Positions 1-12,832 of a stretch of DNA of 64,000 nucleotides are shown here, one piece after another; the first letter of the stretch is position 1, and every line of letters starts with the position of its first letter. A program made the translations under genes and the position numbers. Origin of the DNA: Icerya purchasi (Eukaryota > Arthropoda > Insecta > Hemiptera > Monophlebidae); NCBI GenBank assembly GCA_039619475.1, contig CM077116.1:204561117-204625116 (forward strand). The letters run 5' to 3'. Below the pieces are notes generated by a model, which was not told the origin of the DNA, did not search any database, and saw nothing but the letters and a program-made list of their open reading frames with translations.

Positions 1-2004
1 CACATTTATATTTCTCGTTCAGCGAAATGAACGTAATCGGTACTATCGGCATTAATATCAGACACACACCGTACGAATCTTCTAGCAACCGTCCGCTGAA
101 ATTGAAGAGAAAAGTAATCGGGTTTTCTCTGAGAGTATGTCTTAAAGTGAAGTTGTAAAAAGGATTTTATTTTTTTATATTTTTTTCTTTTTTTTTTCTT
201 TTTTTTTTTTTTTGGGCCGGATCCTATGTAAAACCAATTATGACACCCATCTTGGTAATACTCTGTGTTTACATCTTGTTTATTCTTTTGTTTTTTGATT
301 TTATCACGCAGTATCTATTTCCAGTTAATTCGCATGCCGAATTCTGTCTGAAGTACTTCCAAATGAATTAATCACAAATGGTAAGAATAGCTCTGTGGTA
401 CGCGAATTGATGGTAATAATATTCGGGTTGTTATAATCGCTGGTTAAAAAACGGTACCGACAAGAAATATTCCTCGCAAAGTTCACACTTTTCAAGTGAA
501 ATACTGTTGGCAATGTCAAGAAAAAAAAAAAAAACGAAAAAAAAAACGAATATTAACGGGAATGTTTACGATTTGCAGAATGACGTAAACAGAAAACCCA
601 TTCAATACACATTCCGGATAAAATAAATAGCAAAAAAAAATGGCGACCGATTTCGAATTATTATGTTTGATTTAATACATTTCGAACACGTGGCGAGAAA
701 AGCACAAATGGGGACACATGACTTGTTTCTGAAAAGCAGCGTTGCCGTAAGTGGAATTCGACGAAGAAGAAAACGGTGAAATGGTTTTGTATTCATTCGC
801 CGGTGAATTGTTGGGTTTTTTTCGCGGTTCTTTTTTCCCATAAAAATGTTATTTTGATTTCAGTTTTCTCCAAGTCGAAATATTTTTTAAATTAAACAAC
901 TTTTGCCCCGATTTTATTCTCGAATAGCTTTAAAGAATTATTTCCTCCGGCCCGACGGCACGAAGTAGATATAAATTTCGTCTTTACCGGGGAAAACATT
1001 CCGTCGCCCCCGATGGAAACACCCCCTAAAGTTACTATCTGACTAACCGAAAGAGTCGCGAATGTCGAAAAGTTAAAAATTTCTCTCCTAATCGTATGCT
1101 GTGCCATTTTTCTCTGCGTACAGCAGCTCTAAATTTAGAAATTTCGTTTTCCTGGAAAAATTTTAAAGTTATCTGGAATTTGTTTATGTGCGCATTGTAA
1201 ATTTAGAGAACAAGTCGAGTGTCTTCAAGAATGTCACAGAGGCGAATCGTTATGTGAGCAAGAGGAACTAGCGTTATTCGCAGGTGAATTATTTCTAGCA
1301 AAATACCTAGGCCGCTCCTTACACGTTTCCCCAATAATGCTGTAAATGAAAGACGTCGTTTCCCCCGTCTGGGCAGTTATTTCGAGAGAATCTAAGTTGC
1401 TTATTTCAATAAAACTCGTCTTTTTTTCCTTAACTTCAGATATGCGTGAGAACTCAGAAAATCCAACTTCCGGAGCATGCTTAGCAGTGCCGTTTCGTTT
1501 AACTGCTGCACATTGAAATTTACACAAAAAAATTTCAATTGTTCGCTAGGTTAAATTGACACCCGCCAAAAACAAAAAAAAAACAAAAAAAAAAACGAAA
1601 ACTCTCCGCTTATTTAATGATTATTTTTGAAATTATCTTAAATTTCAGATAATACAGAGTACGGCAAGTTTCTAGTAAACGGCTGTAGCTGTGGTCGGTC
1701 TTGTTGTCAAAAATTGCCCGTACTACCATTATGATTAATGGAAATGACGCGAACTTTCCGATTGCGAATGAAATGTACTTTCTTTAAGGGGGGGCTAAAG
1801 ACAAAAGGCGATAGAACGTTTTAATGGCTTCTTTAAAAGAGCCTGTTTGTCAATTCTATACGATAACAAAAATATGCTAAAAAAATGGAATGTCTCTTTC
1901 GGTGTTTTCGACGTTGCAATCCGCGTACTGTTATTATAGAAATTGCCCGTTTAAAAACGACTTTAATGTCGCAAAATGGGAAAATCTGAGAAGAATAACG
2001 TACA
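1..2004. other. AT-rich non-coding stretch
   Basis: I see no recognisable gene. Homopolymer-rich tracts occur at about 170-213 (T) and 1569-1600 (A with occasional C or G). The short open frames have the composition expected of random AT-rich DNA and no motif. Confidence 0.5.
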
Positions 2005-2180
2005 CAGCCAGCTACCCCGCGTGCATAGTTGGCTAAGTGGTGATGGTTTTTTCGTCGAGTTGGTTCGAATCTCATTGCAACGAGTTGAAATTTACAAAAA
2101 TTCCATTTTTGTTGAGTTAACATCCATTATTGATGCACTCCCTCGCAAAAAAAAAACAAAAAAAAAAACAAAAAAAACGT
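2005..2180 (+). repeat. SINE-like repeat with tRNA-like boxes and A-rich tail
   Basis: A stretch resembling a tRNA A box (TAGTTGGCTAAGTGG, near 2026) is followed about 40 bases later by a B-box-like GGTTCGAATCTC. The insert ends in an A-rich tail of A runs broken by C (about 2148-2178). Pol III boxes plus a 3' A-rich tail are the layout of a tRNA-derived SINE. No target duplication was identified. It may belong with the inserts at 25.5 and 38.2 kb. Confidence 0.4.
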
Positions 2181-2869
2181 GAAGTAGCTTGGGTTATACG
2201 TTTGGCATAGGAAATTTCCAACTACTTTAGAAACCAACGTTTAATACCTAATGACTTGTATTAGGGCATAATTTATCGCCAACAGAACTTCATAAGCTGG
2301 TCAGTGTAAATGCGTTTTTTTTCTTATCATTTTTCCCATTTTTTAATGATGTTTCCGAATTGGAAATACTTAAGAGTTACGTTTTTTTGATTTTTACTTA
2401 CTTTTAAAAGCTAACGAACGCTATTATGTAAACAAAGTATATAAATATATTTCTGTTAGTATATAAATAAATAAACACGCGGAATCCATAGCATAAGCAT
2501 TGGTCACAGTATTTTAAAATACTGACCGCGATATTAATCATAAGTCGGGGTGAATAGCTTAAAGCTGAGTCGAAGGGAAGAAAGAAAATCGTATTCTAGA
2601 AAAGAATTCTGTTTTTGCATAGACGTAAATTTTCACCAGCGTAGGCATTAGTGCGACAGTGATTTTATTGCAAACACATTTTACTACATACGTATATAGC
2701 GCGATTTTATTTGTCGCGGTGCCAAAATCACGCACCTCGACGTCATCCATTTTGTTTGCCACTAATTGAGCTTCACTCGGCCGATTATTTTCATAATTTT
2801 GTGCGCAGTGCTGAAGTGTTTATTGCGTGTTTTCATTTCAATTTTTACTTTTATCAACATCTATTAACA

Positions 2870-4320
2870 GCCAAAATGACTGTTATACAATCAACAATGG
2901 AAACTACACTTAAAAAACTAAGTCAGCACGATTAGACATTGCGAAATACTACAAATCCCGCATCAGCGGAAGAAAACGAAACAAAAAGATTCGGAGGAAT
3001 ATATGAAAATCAGAGTAAGCCGATATGAATACGTGAAGCGAAGAAGTTAAAACATTGAAATATTGAAAGGAAACCGGGACTCTTTTAATGTGATTAGAAA
3101 GCAGTTAGCTTGCAACGAAAATCACAAACTACCTATGAGATAAGCATGGTGATATAATTTTAGAAATTGAACGGATACTAAACGGAATTTACTGAAACTT
3201 TAAGGATCCTAAAAGATCCGAGCCAGCGGATATTTCAGTGGATATTAGTTCAATAACCGAAAAAGTTGTACACGCCATGTGTAAACATAAAAAACCGTTG
3301 GCCTAGAGCGGAAGTAGTGAAAGCCATCGTATGTCATAACGGCGACATTGATGTTTAATAATGTTTACTCCATTAACCGAACATCGGATAGCTAGTTAAA
3401 GTGTATCTCCGCATCGTAAGAAAATCGAAGCCTTATGAAAGTTTCCGAATGATTGGCCTGATAATATACATGTTAAAAGTTTACTAGAAAATAATTTACG
3501 CGCGAGTCGCCAAATGCTGTGGGAAAGAACAGATGAAGAAGTGCAATACGAAAAGCAATAAGAAAAAGAATAAGAAAAGCAATACAAAAAGACAAAGGAA
3601 TATAATCAACGTTGTAGAAATGTGAATTATGATCCTCATGCGAGCTTCGTAAAAAATGAAACAGAAGCCTCCTACTGTGTGCAGCACGATGCAATGATTG
3701 GAATATTGAAGAAGGCCGATTATGGCGCTGTATGTATTACACAAAAAAAACCTGTACTGAAAACTAGAGAAATAAGGACAAGAACAAAATACTGACAGAA
3801 GAACCTTAAATCAGAAGAGGTACATTCTATCCAAAACTCCTCTTTAACTTTTACTCCAAATGCATTCTTCGCCAGATTATATTCAAGACCTCAGCTGGGA
3901 TCGTTGTAAATGGAAAACGAATTAACGATAAAGATAATGACGCAGTAATTTTAGATTGAAGCGGAACGTCGAACGATCTACCAGCTGACGAAGCGCAAAA
4001 TATGGCCCACGTATGTGATGAAAGTAATGCGATCTATCTCAAACAAGTTCTTTTAGCCCATCTGCAAAAACTATTGAGAAATTTACACTTTCAAACACGT
4101 CCGTATTCACATGATGTGGTCGAAACAAAAAGCAATACAACTTAGATTTGAGCAGGCACGAAAAATATTGAAAACTTTTGATATCAGCTTAAAATTACAG
4201 ATGCTTCGTTGTTCTACTTGTATATGTGAAGTTTTTGCGCTGGGTTCTACTGTAGGAATAAAAACTAGAACCATTTGTACATGTACCTCTGCAGAAGGAA
4301 AAATGCAATGGATATGAAAG
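2870..4320 (+). pseudogene. Decayed coding stretch of unidentified origin
   Basis: All three forward frames carry long pieces with protein-like composition, broken by stops and frame changes. They start near an ATG at 2876 and end at a short open frame at 4111-4317. Protein-like pieces include KSLLENNLRASRQMLWERTD (about 3475-3535) and a lysine/glutamate-rich segment near 3540-3600. The alternation of frames is what an inactivated gene leaves behind. I do not recognise the family. It may be a retroposed host gene or a mobile-element gene. A poly(T) run lies at 4361-4381. Confidence 0.35.
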
Positions 4321-5789
4321 GTTAAATTTTATTTTTAATATGTTTGTTAGTCGTGTCAATTTTTTTTTTTTTTTTTTTTTTAATATATTAAAATAATAAT
4401 AATAATAGGGAAAAATTAATTGAATTCAATTTTTATTAGAATTTATTTTAGCAGTTTTTTTGTTTTTTTCCCTCAGGATTTTGAAATCTAAGCAGGCCTA
4501 AGTCAACTAACCTTTTAAATCAGATCTTGCTAGTGAACTATAACGATCAAATTACTCCCGTTTCCTCTTTACATACATAAAAAATGAACGATTTTTGGCA
4601 GTCATTCGCACCGTAATTGGTTTAAAAATCTGAATATATAGCGAAATAACCGGAAATAATCAAAAAAATTGATGAGCATCTTTACATTAGAAACCTGTTT
4701 GATAAAAACTAATCAAGCCGTCATCGGGATATTTAGCGGAATGTTAAATTTGTAATACGGTGGCAGAGCGTGCATCGTTCAAAACAACCTTTTTTTAAAC
4801 AAATAAAATGTGGAGAAAAAATTATAAAAATAATCGAAGAAAACGATAATTATCTCGATTATTTGAACTGTAGCGATCTCAAAATTTAAAAATGTAGGTT
4901 ACTGCTTTAGCTTTAAATCTGAAAATGGACGGTCGTTTTCATTTGTTAATTGTATCTTTGTCGTCACGATGTTAAAGTAAATCTAAATTCTATATAATGT
5001 GGAACGCGGTAAAATGTTGTACTACAACATTGCAGTTTACAAAGATTCGCAAAAAAGCTTCATTCGAGAATTTTAGCGATACCTTTCGCGAAATGCCTGT
5101 AAGAAAGTTCTGATTCACAATGAACGAGATTACCGAGAACATTGAGAGGCGAAGAAGCAGCGGGTCACTATTATTTATTTATTTATTTGTTTATTTAGTT
5201 ATTTATTTGTTTATTTATTTATTTATTTTTTTATAAAAAAAAAAATGAAAAATTTTTGTATTTTACAAAATGAATTAAAATATTTTTCATTAGCCGATAA
5301 AAAAATGTTGCAAGCTGTTTAACCATAATTTCTTCTGCAAGTCTGTTAAGCTATCGCACACCTTTTATATATGACGAGAGGCACATAATTACATAAATAG
5401 TTTGGCTGATAATTTTGCTCCACGTGATTTTTTAATTCGCGCTTATTCTTACTCCCTTACATTTTCTTCCTCTCACAATCGACTGCTTGATTCTATAATT
5501 AGAAATCCTAGCTTATTTTTCTTTTCCCATGTGATACGCTCAGATTTCGGCCAGTCTGTTCTTTCTCGCAAACCACACCTGATCTGTTTCTCGTCGGAGT
5601 CGTGTTTTATTATATTTTTTTTCTCTTAAATTTAAAACAATTTTCTGTTGTCGATATCACTCATGTTTCTTCATTAGGTCCAAACCGATAAATACGAAAA
5701 TCCATCAATAATTCGAAAATTATATTCGTACGGTATTTTATTTTCCGGTAATACGACAATAAGCAAAATTCGTTTAATACGAAAGTTTA
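4321..5789. other. AT-rich spacer with microsatellite
   Basis: No gene is recognised. There is a 21-base T run near 4361 and a (TTTA)n microsatellite with interruptions at about 5170-5229. The 75-residue open frame at 5402-5629 has no supporting motif. Confidence 0.5.
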
Positions 5790-6340
5790 AAATCGTTTTT
5801 GCAACATGGATATCTTGGCCCTGAAAGTGAATTTTACGTTGAAGCTGCTCCATCGAGAAAGAAATCAGATAACGCTCTTGTGGGTGCCGAGCCATATGCT
5901 AATTCAAGGCAATGAGCGAGTCGACTAGACGTCCGAGTCAGCTCATTCCGTTAGCAGCGCCACCGATCTGCAAAATGAAGGTTTATTTCCATGATCATAT
6001 GATGGCTGAGTGGATTAAAATTTACAGCCGATCCATAGTTTCCTCCTTTCTACCTTACGCGTCGGGAAATGTCGCGTTAAGTCGGGGTTGGGCATACGAC
6101 GGTCTCACACAACTATATACTTGAAGGTATCCTTTCCCCACCCACGTGCCCTTTCTGTTCCGGATCTTCTTATCCTTCGGTAGAACAACCGTTGCAACAA
6201 TGTGCAGCGTTCGCCTGATTTTGCCGGTGCTCCACTTTCAACTACCCTCTCAAATGACTCAACCTACATATAAATGCTATGCGTGTTTTTCTTCGTAAGT
6301 TGTGAAGTAGCCTCTTCAGTCTGGCCCATGTGCTGTAATG
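5790..6340 (+). mobile_element. LINE 3' fragment: RNase H end and Zn-knuckle remnant
   Basis: In the forward frame at 5878-5925 the sequence reads LWVPSHMLIQGNERVD, the last conserved block of RNase H domains in I, R1 and Jockey-type non-LTR retrotransposons (WVPSHxGIxGNExxD). A stop follows at once. Further on, a CPFCSG piece near 6148 matches the start of the C-terminal CCHC knuckle of the same elements. The reverse transcriptase is absent, so this is a 5'-truncated, mutated copy. Boundaries are approximate. Confidence 0.6.
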
Positions 6341-7442
6341 ACCACTACAGTTAAAAATTATATATAAGGGGAAATACTGCGCCAAACGAAAAAGTTTGCA
6401 TTTTTTACAAAATTGAACTGATAACCGAGGACAGATTTATTAATTAAACGAACACGTGGCTAAGAGGAATAGTACAGACCGGTGGTAATGAAATCATGTG
6501 GAAAATGTATAAAAAAACGTCGAAATGTTATGACGAAGCCACATCTGCAATTGGGACAGCTAACTCTTTTTGCTCTTACCTTTGGCAGTGTCGTCCGCTC
6601 TCTTTTCAGGATGCATATGTTTGGCATTTATCGACGTTTTTCCATCCTCGGTGCATAGGGTTCGTTGTCAGATTCCATTCCTTGTAACTCCTAATTACTT
6701 CTATTTACACGTGTTGATGGGCAATCGTCTATTATTGGCAAGTCCAAGGGAAAACCCAAACAAGAAAAGAAAAAAAAAAATGACGGAGCCGATAAAAAAA
6801 ACAACAAAAACAAACGAAGACTGACAACATATGTGCGGCAAATGTCCTAGAAACTTTTTCTACATTAATAAATATTTATCGATTTTTTCTTTTTTTTTTG
6901 TTCTCTCTCTAGCGATAAAATTTTTAAGAACGCACTTAAACAAGTTAGAACAACAACCTGCAGTACACAGAATTGTGTACAGAAGAAGATTATCGACCAG
7001 AAAAAAAAAAAAAAAAACAGAACATTTTCCCCTGATTATGCGGGTAATTTTATTTATGCATATTTCACCTTTTTCCTTTTTCTCTTATTTGTTTTATTAT
7101 ATAACTCTTTTCCGACTATATACAATGCCGACTTTTACTTTTATAACGAGATTTCTTTGCATACGAAATATTTCGTTAATACGAAAAATATTTTTTAAAC
7201 CTTACAGCTTCTGTATTTATTTTTTGTCGTTTTTTCACCTTCTGTCAGCCGATATTTATTATATTATAAAAATATCGTCGTCTTCATTTTATTAACTTAA
7301 TCTGAAATTAGAAATGCTTCCCCGCGTCTTTTAATAATGCAAAATGTATTTGCCAATAAATATATTTTTCTCGTTTCCGTTTAGATTAATTATTAATTAC
7401 TGTTTTAGCTGAGTGGAAAATTCAAACTAATTTCCGACAGTT
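6341..7442. other. Non-coding stretch
   Basis: The 154-codon open frame at 6831-7295 is dominated by F, I, L, S and K from T- and A-runs and has no motif, so I regard it as spurious. Nothing else is recognised. Confidence 0.5.
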
Positions 7443-7650
7443 TTCTTCTTCTTCTTTAGTCGCAATCTCCCCGAGGGGGATGTCGTGATCATTTTCTATA
7501 CTACAGCATCTTCAATTTTTTTCCCGCCATTGTCTTTGATTTGCAATTCAACAATTTACATATTTTTCTGATCGTATCATCTAGTGCGTGTAACCTGCCT
7601 CGAGGATGAGTTTCGTGAATTATATTAACCGTGTAACGTGGAGTGTGAAC
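7443..7650 (-). mobile_element. 3' end of an RTE-like LINE
   Basis: Read on the minus strand, the stretch resembles the degenerate C-terminal end of an RTE-like ORF: a piece starting HPRGRLHALDD, then KTMAGKKLKML, then a stop and an (AGA)n tail (TTC on the plus strand at 7444-7456). RTE-clade LINEs end in such simple repeats. The segment also aligns by eye with 25041-25125. The reverse transcriptase core is absent. Confidence 0.4.
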
Positions 7651-10600
7651 ATTCCCTATGGTACAGCCAGAAAAATCGTAATATTCTCCATAAAACTTTG
7701 CCGGATAGTCTACAATGCGGAGCTTGCATAAAATGAAAACGTTTGTTTACTTCGCTGTATTATCACGCACCCCCAAGCCCACATTTTAAAACACTATCGA
7801 TACGTTGTCTATCTTTTTAGCTTTCATCATGTCCGTATTCGCCGCGTATGTGAACATAGAAAACACCAAACATAGTAGTCTGTTTTCTAGCGTATTCGCG
7901 ACAGCAGCGTCGCGCCGTGTGACCTTTTCTTACAATTATACGGTATGGTGGATGGTGGTGGTGGGGGGGGGGGGGTAGCGAGACTTTTAGCCGAGGTGCG
8001 GGTTTTATAAGTTAACCAAAAGAGGTTTTTAACAGTTTCGAATACACTTAACAATCGTTTAAACTGCTTTACGTTAAAAGCGGTTTTATTCTCATAAGTA
8101 AATTTACCATTTTCATAATAATCATTACTGAAAAGTTAAGCTAGCAGGTATATTATTTTTAATGCTGAATAAATTTATGTGTTTACTGATTTCAAACTGC
8201 AGTGGCATAATTCCAGCTGTAACCCCACTGACGCTAAATAACTATTAACTAACACAACATCAAACCATGTGGGATAATTGTAATAACGGTATAACTTACA
8301 CTTTCTTCTCTTACATCAATTAAGTAGAATGAACAATATAAATCACATCACAAATTTCTTTAACGTACAATTCCTTAGTGGTCACGGAAATTTTAAAGAC
8401 TATCTACACCGATTTAAAATTGCGCTGATTCGCCAAATTCTATTAAATGTAACTTTCCCGATAATCGTTTCGCTCATATATTAGCTGGATGTAATAGCAC
8501 ACTGATTTCCATTTTCAGTGCTCAGCAGAAGACTTAGTAACTGAGAATTTTCAAATGTTTAATGATTTTACCGTTACAGAAATTAATTTCCGTAAGCAAC
8601 ATGTACACTTGTATTAATTTACCGCAATCAATGTTAAGGATGATCTGACAGCAAAAACTTCACATTGATTGGATGGGTCGTTTCAACCTCGCCATCATAC
8701 AAATTGTACTACTCTAACGCATAATAAATTTGCGCCTCATCGGTATTATCCGAAGTCTTCTTCTTTATAGTGCCATACTTAATTCCTGAACGTCGGCGAC
8801 TACCTATTCGTACATCTCAGTTGTACAGACATAGGCATAGTGTTCGTAGCAATTATTATATGTAACGTGTTCTCTGGCATGCCACAAGGAAAATGCGATC
8901 TCATTCAGATTGAAGTTTATTAGGTGGAATTTTACGATAGATTTGCAAAATATTTGCAATGTATCTTCAAGCGCGTGCTAAGATTTTAAATCACAATCTA
9001 CGTCTTCATCTATATGTCACCTGACGACTGAAGAAAAATTCTTACAAAATGACTAACTAGGAAGGCACTGAAATTGTATTACTGAATTAATGCCGCAACT
9101 ATTACATAAAGAAGCGCTATTGCTTATCACGCATGCCTTTAATACTCCATCCTTCAGTCAACAATCGCCCATTTTGATAATTTTCATCATCATCATCATC
9201 AGATGTCTAGTAAAATCTAATATATGTACCTTTTCAGAATACTCATTATGAGTCCTTCGCATTATTAGTTCACGTCTAGAAAGAAAATCATTCAACGTTT
9301 CGGCAATATGATCGCGTTGTTTAAAACATTTAGAATCACGCCGCGTAGAATTTCCGGATGCTTCGACCTCCGGTACTCTGGTTTGATGTGTAAACTTAAG
9401 AACACTTTACATCCATTTCATTATTTCGCTGTAAAATCGTAACTTACCGAAGGATTTTTCGAAGTAGGGCCAATAATTTTTCCTGCGTTTTCGTTGCACA
9501 TGCTGCATTTGTACAATATTATGAGTCCTGTTTAACGAAATATGCAGCATACTATGTAGAGGTGCTTTTATAACAACGTGCATTTTGGTCTCAGATTCTA
9601 ATTCGGCTGTTTTTCTGCTGATGCATCACATCTTATAATTTGGAGGCTGTGGCTGACAAATTGACAAGGTAAAAAAGGAGGATAATAAAAATGATCTCAC
9701 CTACGAAAGATTGCCGTCATCAATTGTGTAAATAGTGAGAGGGCATTCTTCATATATCGGGGAATGTACTCTCTCTTTTGATAAAAAACGTCCCTCGATA
9801 TGTAACGAACAAACTACAAGATGTAAGAAAACGTTACGGGCCGTGTCACTCAGGTTTCTAAATAAACGTTCGAATCCATCCGTACAAAAGTAGATATGGT
9901 GTATCATCTCGCTCATTCATAAGGCAAAACATTTTCAGTCGAGGGAATCAAAAATTTCACGAAGGATTAAAATCAATAAAGTCAAAATTTTTAAATTTTA
10001 TCCGTTACTGATGTCTACAAAGTATTGATTAATTAAATCAAGGCGCCGTGTAGTTAAACACCTCCTATTAGAACTGAAATAGTTATTATAAATACACAAA
10101 AATTTGGAAAAATCGAAAATTTAAAATAAATTTTGATGGTTTTTTAGGGGGTGTTCCTTACGTTAAAAGAAAGAAAAATCTGCTTCATATTCTTAGGTAG
10201 TTTATTAATATTTTATTGCAAAATTTGTTATTAAAATTAATAACATATTTAGTTTTTATTAATGTTTATACGATAATTCATTTATGTAAATTATTAATAT
10301 TATTAATAGTATAAATATTGGTAAAAATTATATATTTATAAAATGAATATGCGAAGAGAATTTTCAAACCGCCGCTCCCGCTTTTCGAAATTCTGGGCAC
10401 AGTCCTGCTGTAAATTTAAGAAAAAAATTTTAACTCGTCCCCAATCTGTACAAACTCCTTTCCGGATCGTTTAAAAAGCGATCCCGGTAATAAAATAGAT
10501 GAAATTATCAGAGCCCGAATGTTGTTATTAGTCAAATTAACAAGCTCACTTATATTATATTGTTTCGTATGTAGATTATAGAATAGAAATAAAAGGATCC

Positions 10601-12512
10601 CTCTATATTCTTGTGTTCTATTTAGTTTACAAGACGATAAAAATTCTATGATTGCATGAAACGATAATTTTTGAAGTAAGGAAACTGCCAATTTTGTGTG
10701 AACTCTGAAGTAGCAATAATAAAGATTGAATGGGTAAATGATATTCAGTAAATATGTATAATTACTGATTATGTATAATGACGCTGATATGCATAACGTT
10801 GCGTTTTATTATTGCTGTTTTTTACTTCTGTGACCGATAAGTTGTGTAACAGACGAACTCGCTCAAGCCTTGAAATCCTCATTCTCAATCAGGGTAGCTA
10901 AAATTAATTCGGTCCGGGAAAACGACATAGCGAATAATTTTGTCAGTTAAGCAAGAATAGTTTTGCATGTGCAATAGAGCTCTCGGCAGCTTCAGTAAGA
11001 CTACTATAATGGCCGAGCATGTGCGTTCCACTTATTGTTTACAGTTTATTTAATCCTTTAAAACGTCGCTGGTGTACAATTTCATTTATAAATGTTCGTC
11101 GTAATATCACGCTACGTTAGCCAGCATTGTCTTAATAAAATGTAATAGAGAACGTAGCGTTGTAGAACGTTCACGTTTCCTTCGGTAGGCTTTATTTTTA
11201 AAGCCGGCGGATAGCGCAAGCGTCGCCAGTCCGATAGCAGGTGACATAATTCACATTTCTTCCGTTTGGCCATTATTTTATTAGTTTTTTGTCGGGCGTC
11301 AGACGACGACCAGTGTGTAGAAGTGCTGTTTTATTGCCCCCCGGATAGAATGTAGTTTTAATTTAAATTTTAACGGTAGAATTTAAATTTGCTCGAGATA
11401 ATTAAAGAAAAGTCGCAGGAAAGAATTGAACGGGGGAAAAAAATGCTAAACGACAGAGCTGCTCTGGTTATTATTTAACGAGAACTGCGTGTACCGACCT
11501 AATTGGCTGAAAAATCCGGACACGATCTATTAAAAAGGTATACGTTGCGAATGTCGGCGTGGAAAAAGTAGTAGGAAAATGATAAAAAAAAAAAAAAAAA
11601 ACAACGTGGAAAAAGGAACGAGCCAAGAGCGTTCTGTACTTAAAATACCAGAAGAAAGGTTAGCCATTAGCTGGAAATAATGCCCGTCTATGCGCTTATT
11701 TCGGGGGAAACCTTTTATTACGACCGAAGGCGAACTAAACGGATTAATTTTGCAGCATCGTCAGCGGACGGCAGCATGCATCTGAATTCATATCGTCATC
11801 ATCGTTCCCCCTAAGCGATTACATCATAGTTGTTGAGCAATGCCCTAGTTAAATGCTCGTAATATACGCCGCAAAAGACATGTGTACCTGAATGGTAAAG
11901 ATGGAAACTGTTTAGCCAACTCTTAACGCGCTGCTCGCCAATATCAGCCTCACAGTAATAACAAAGAACTTTCGGATTAAGAAGGGATGGTACGCATGCA
12001 GTTCAGAACAATGAATACAGCCGAATTACCAGTTTAGTCGGATAAGAATTGTTTGTATTGCCGGACGAGAGCGTTTCATTCTCTACTATTATTGTACAAT
12101 AGCAGTCCCGAACAGTAAAAGGAAATACCGGAAACTCTTTTTATACACACATGTCAACTTCCCATTTTTGTTAATTAGACCGCAGTGAAATAAAAAATAA
12201 ATAAAAACTTAATATGCGCGCACAATTATTACGGTTATAGAATCGTCGTGAATGAAAAGGTCTTACATTTTTCACATAATCAGTAATTTCTGACTTATCT
12301 TTTAATGGTATCGATGGAAGTCAGTTTGATCCAACATTTATCTATTACTCTCTAAATTATACCAAATTCTTTAAGCCTCTTTCTTACTGCTTCCAAGTTG
12401 AATTTTTTATACCGAGTACCGGTCCGTCCGCTTCTACCTCTTCCGCTATTTCCAAAGTTTGTATAGTTTCAAGTTTCAAATGTGTTCTGCCAGCTTATTC
12501 TATTCCTTCTTC
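7651..12512. other. Long stretch without a recognised gene
   Basis: Contains a short poly(G) run (about 7963-7975), a CAT repeat (about 9184-9200) and scattered AT-rich DNA. One minus-strand open segment (about 9165-9410, separate entry) has protein-like composition. No RNA gene, TIR pair or known domain was seen. Confidence 0.45.
9165..9410 (-). other. Open minus-strand segment, possible exon or element remnant
   Basis: About 80 minus-strand codons are open, with mixed, non-repetitive composition (for example RDHIAETLNDFLSRRELIMR). They run into a (GAT)n stretch and a stop near 9165. Upstream, near 9449, a minus-strand GTAAGT could be a splice donor. The GAT-rich end also resembles the 3' ends of RTE-type LINEs. 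No family is recognised. Confidence 0.2.
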
Positions 12513-12832
12513 CGTCGATAGCCTAGTAGAGCACTTGACTTTCGTTCCCAAGCGACGATTGAAATTATAATTAAACAACCGCACGGAAGGTAACGGCAAA
12601 CATGCATAACACCATATACGCGCTAGTTAGTACATAGTAGGCAAACACGCGCGGGACTGCATTTGTATGTCGCTAAATGAAACATTCACAATATTAGTTC
12701 CAAGTGTAGTTTTGCGTGTGTATACTAACGTCGCATATAACGATCGCCATGACAATATTTGTACGGATGCAACGTACGAATACTTCGCCTGTGTCACGAA
12801 CTGAGTATGGCGCTACAAAGAAGAATCTTCAC
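12513..12832 (+). repeat. tRNA-derived SINE, copy 1 (degraded)
   Basis: This roughly 320-bp segment matches 62758-63140 along most of its length. Shared blocks include the tRNA-like head (TAGAGCACTTGACTTTC), the centre (ACATGCATA, GCGCGCTAG, GGGACTGCA) and the 3' part (AGTTTTGCGTG in this copy). In this copy the B-box part of the tRNA head has been deleted, and mutations are frequent. It is therefore an old copy of the family. Confidence 0.7.

Noticed and set aside
6831..7295. 154-codon plus-strand open frame
   Set aside because: Composed mostly of F, I, L, S, Y and K from T and A runs, including a poly-K stretch from an A run. No motif, no homologous look and no second line of support.
12330..12470. 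Minus-strand fragment reading RGRSGRTGTRYKKFNLEAVR
   Set aside because: About 35 residues of plausible composition, but no family or extension was recognised. Too short to support.
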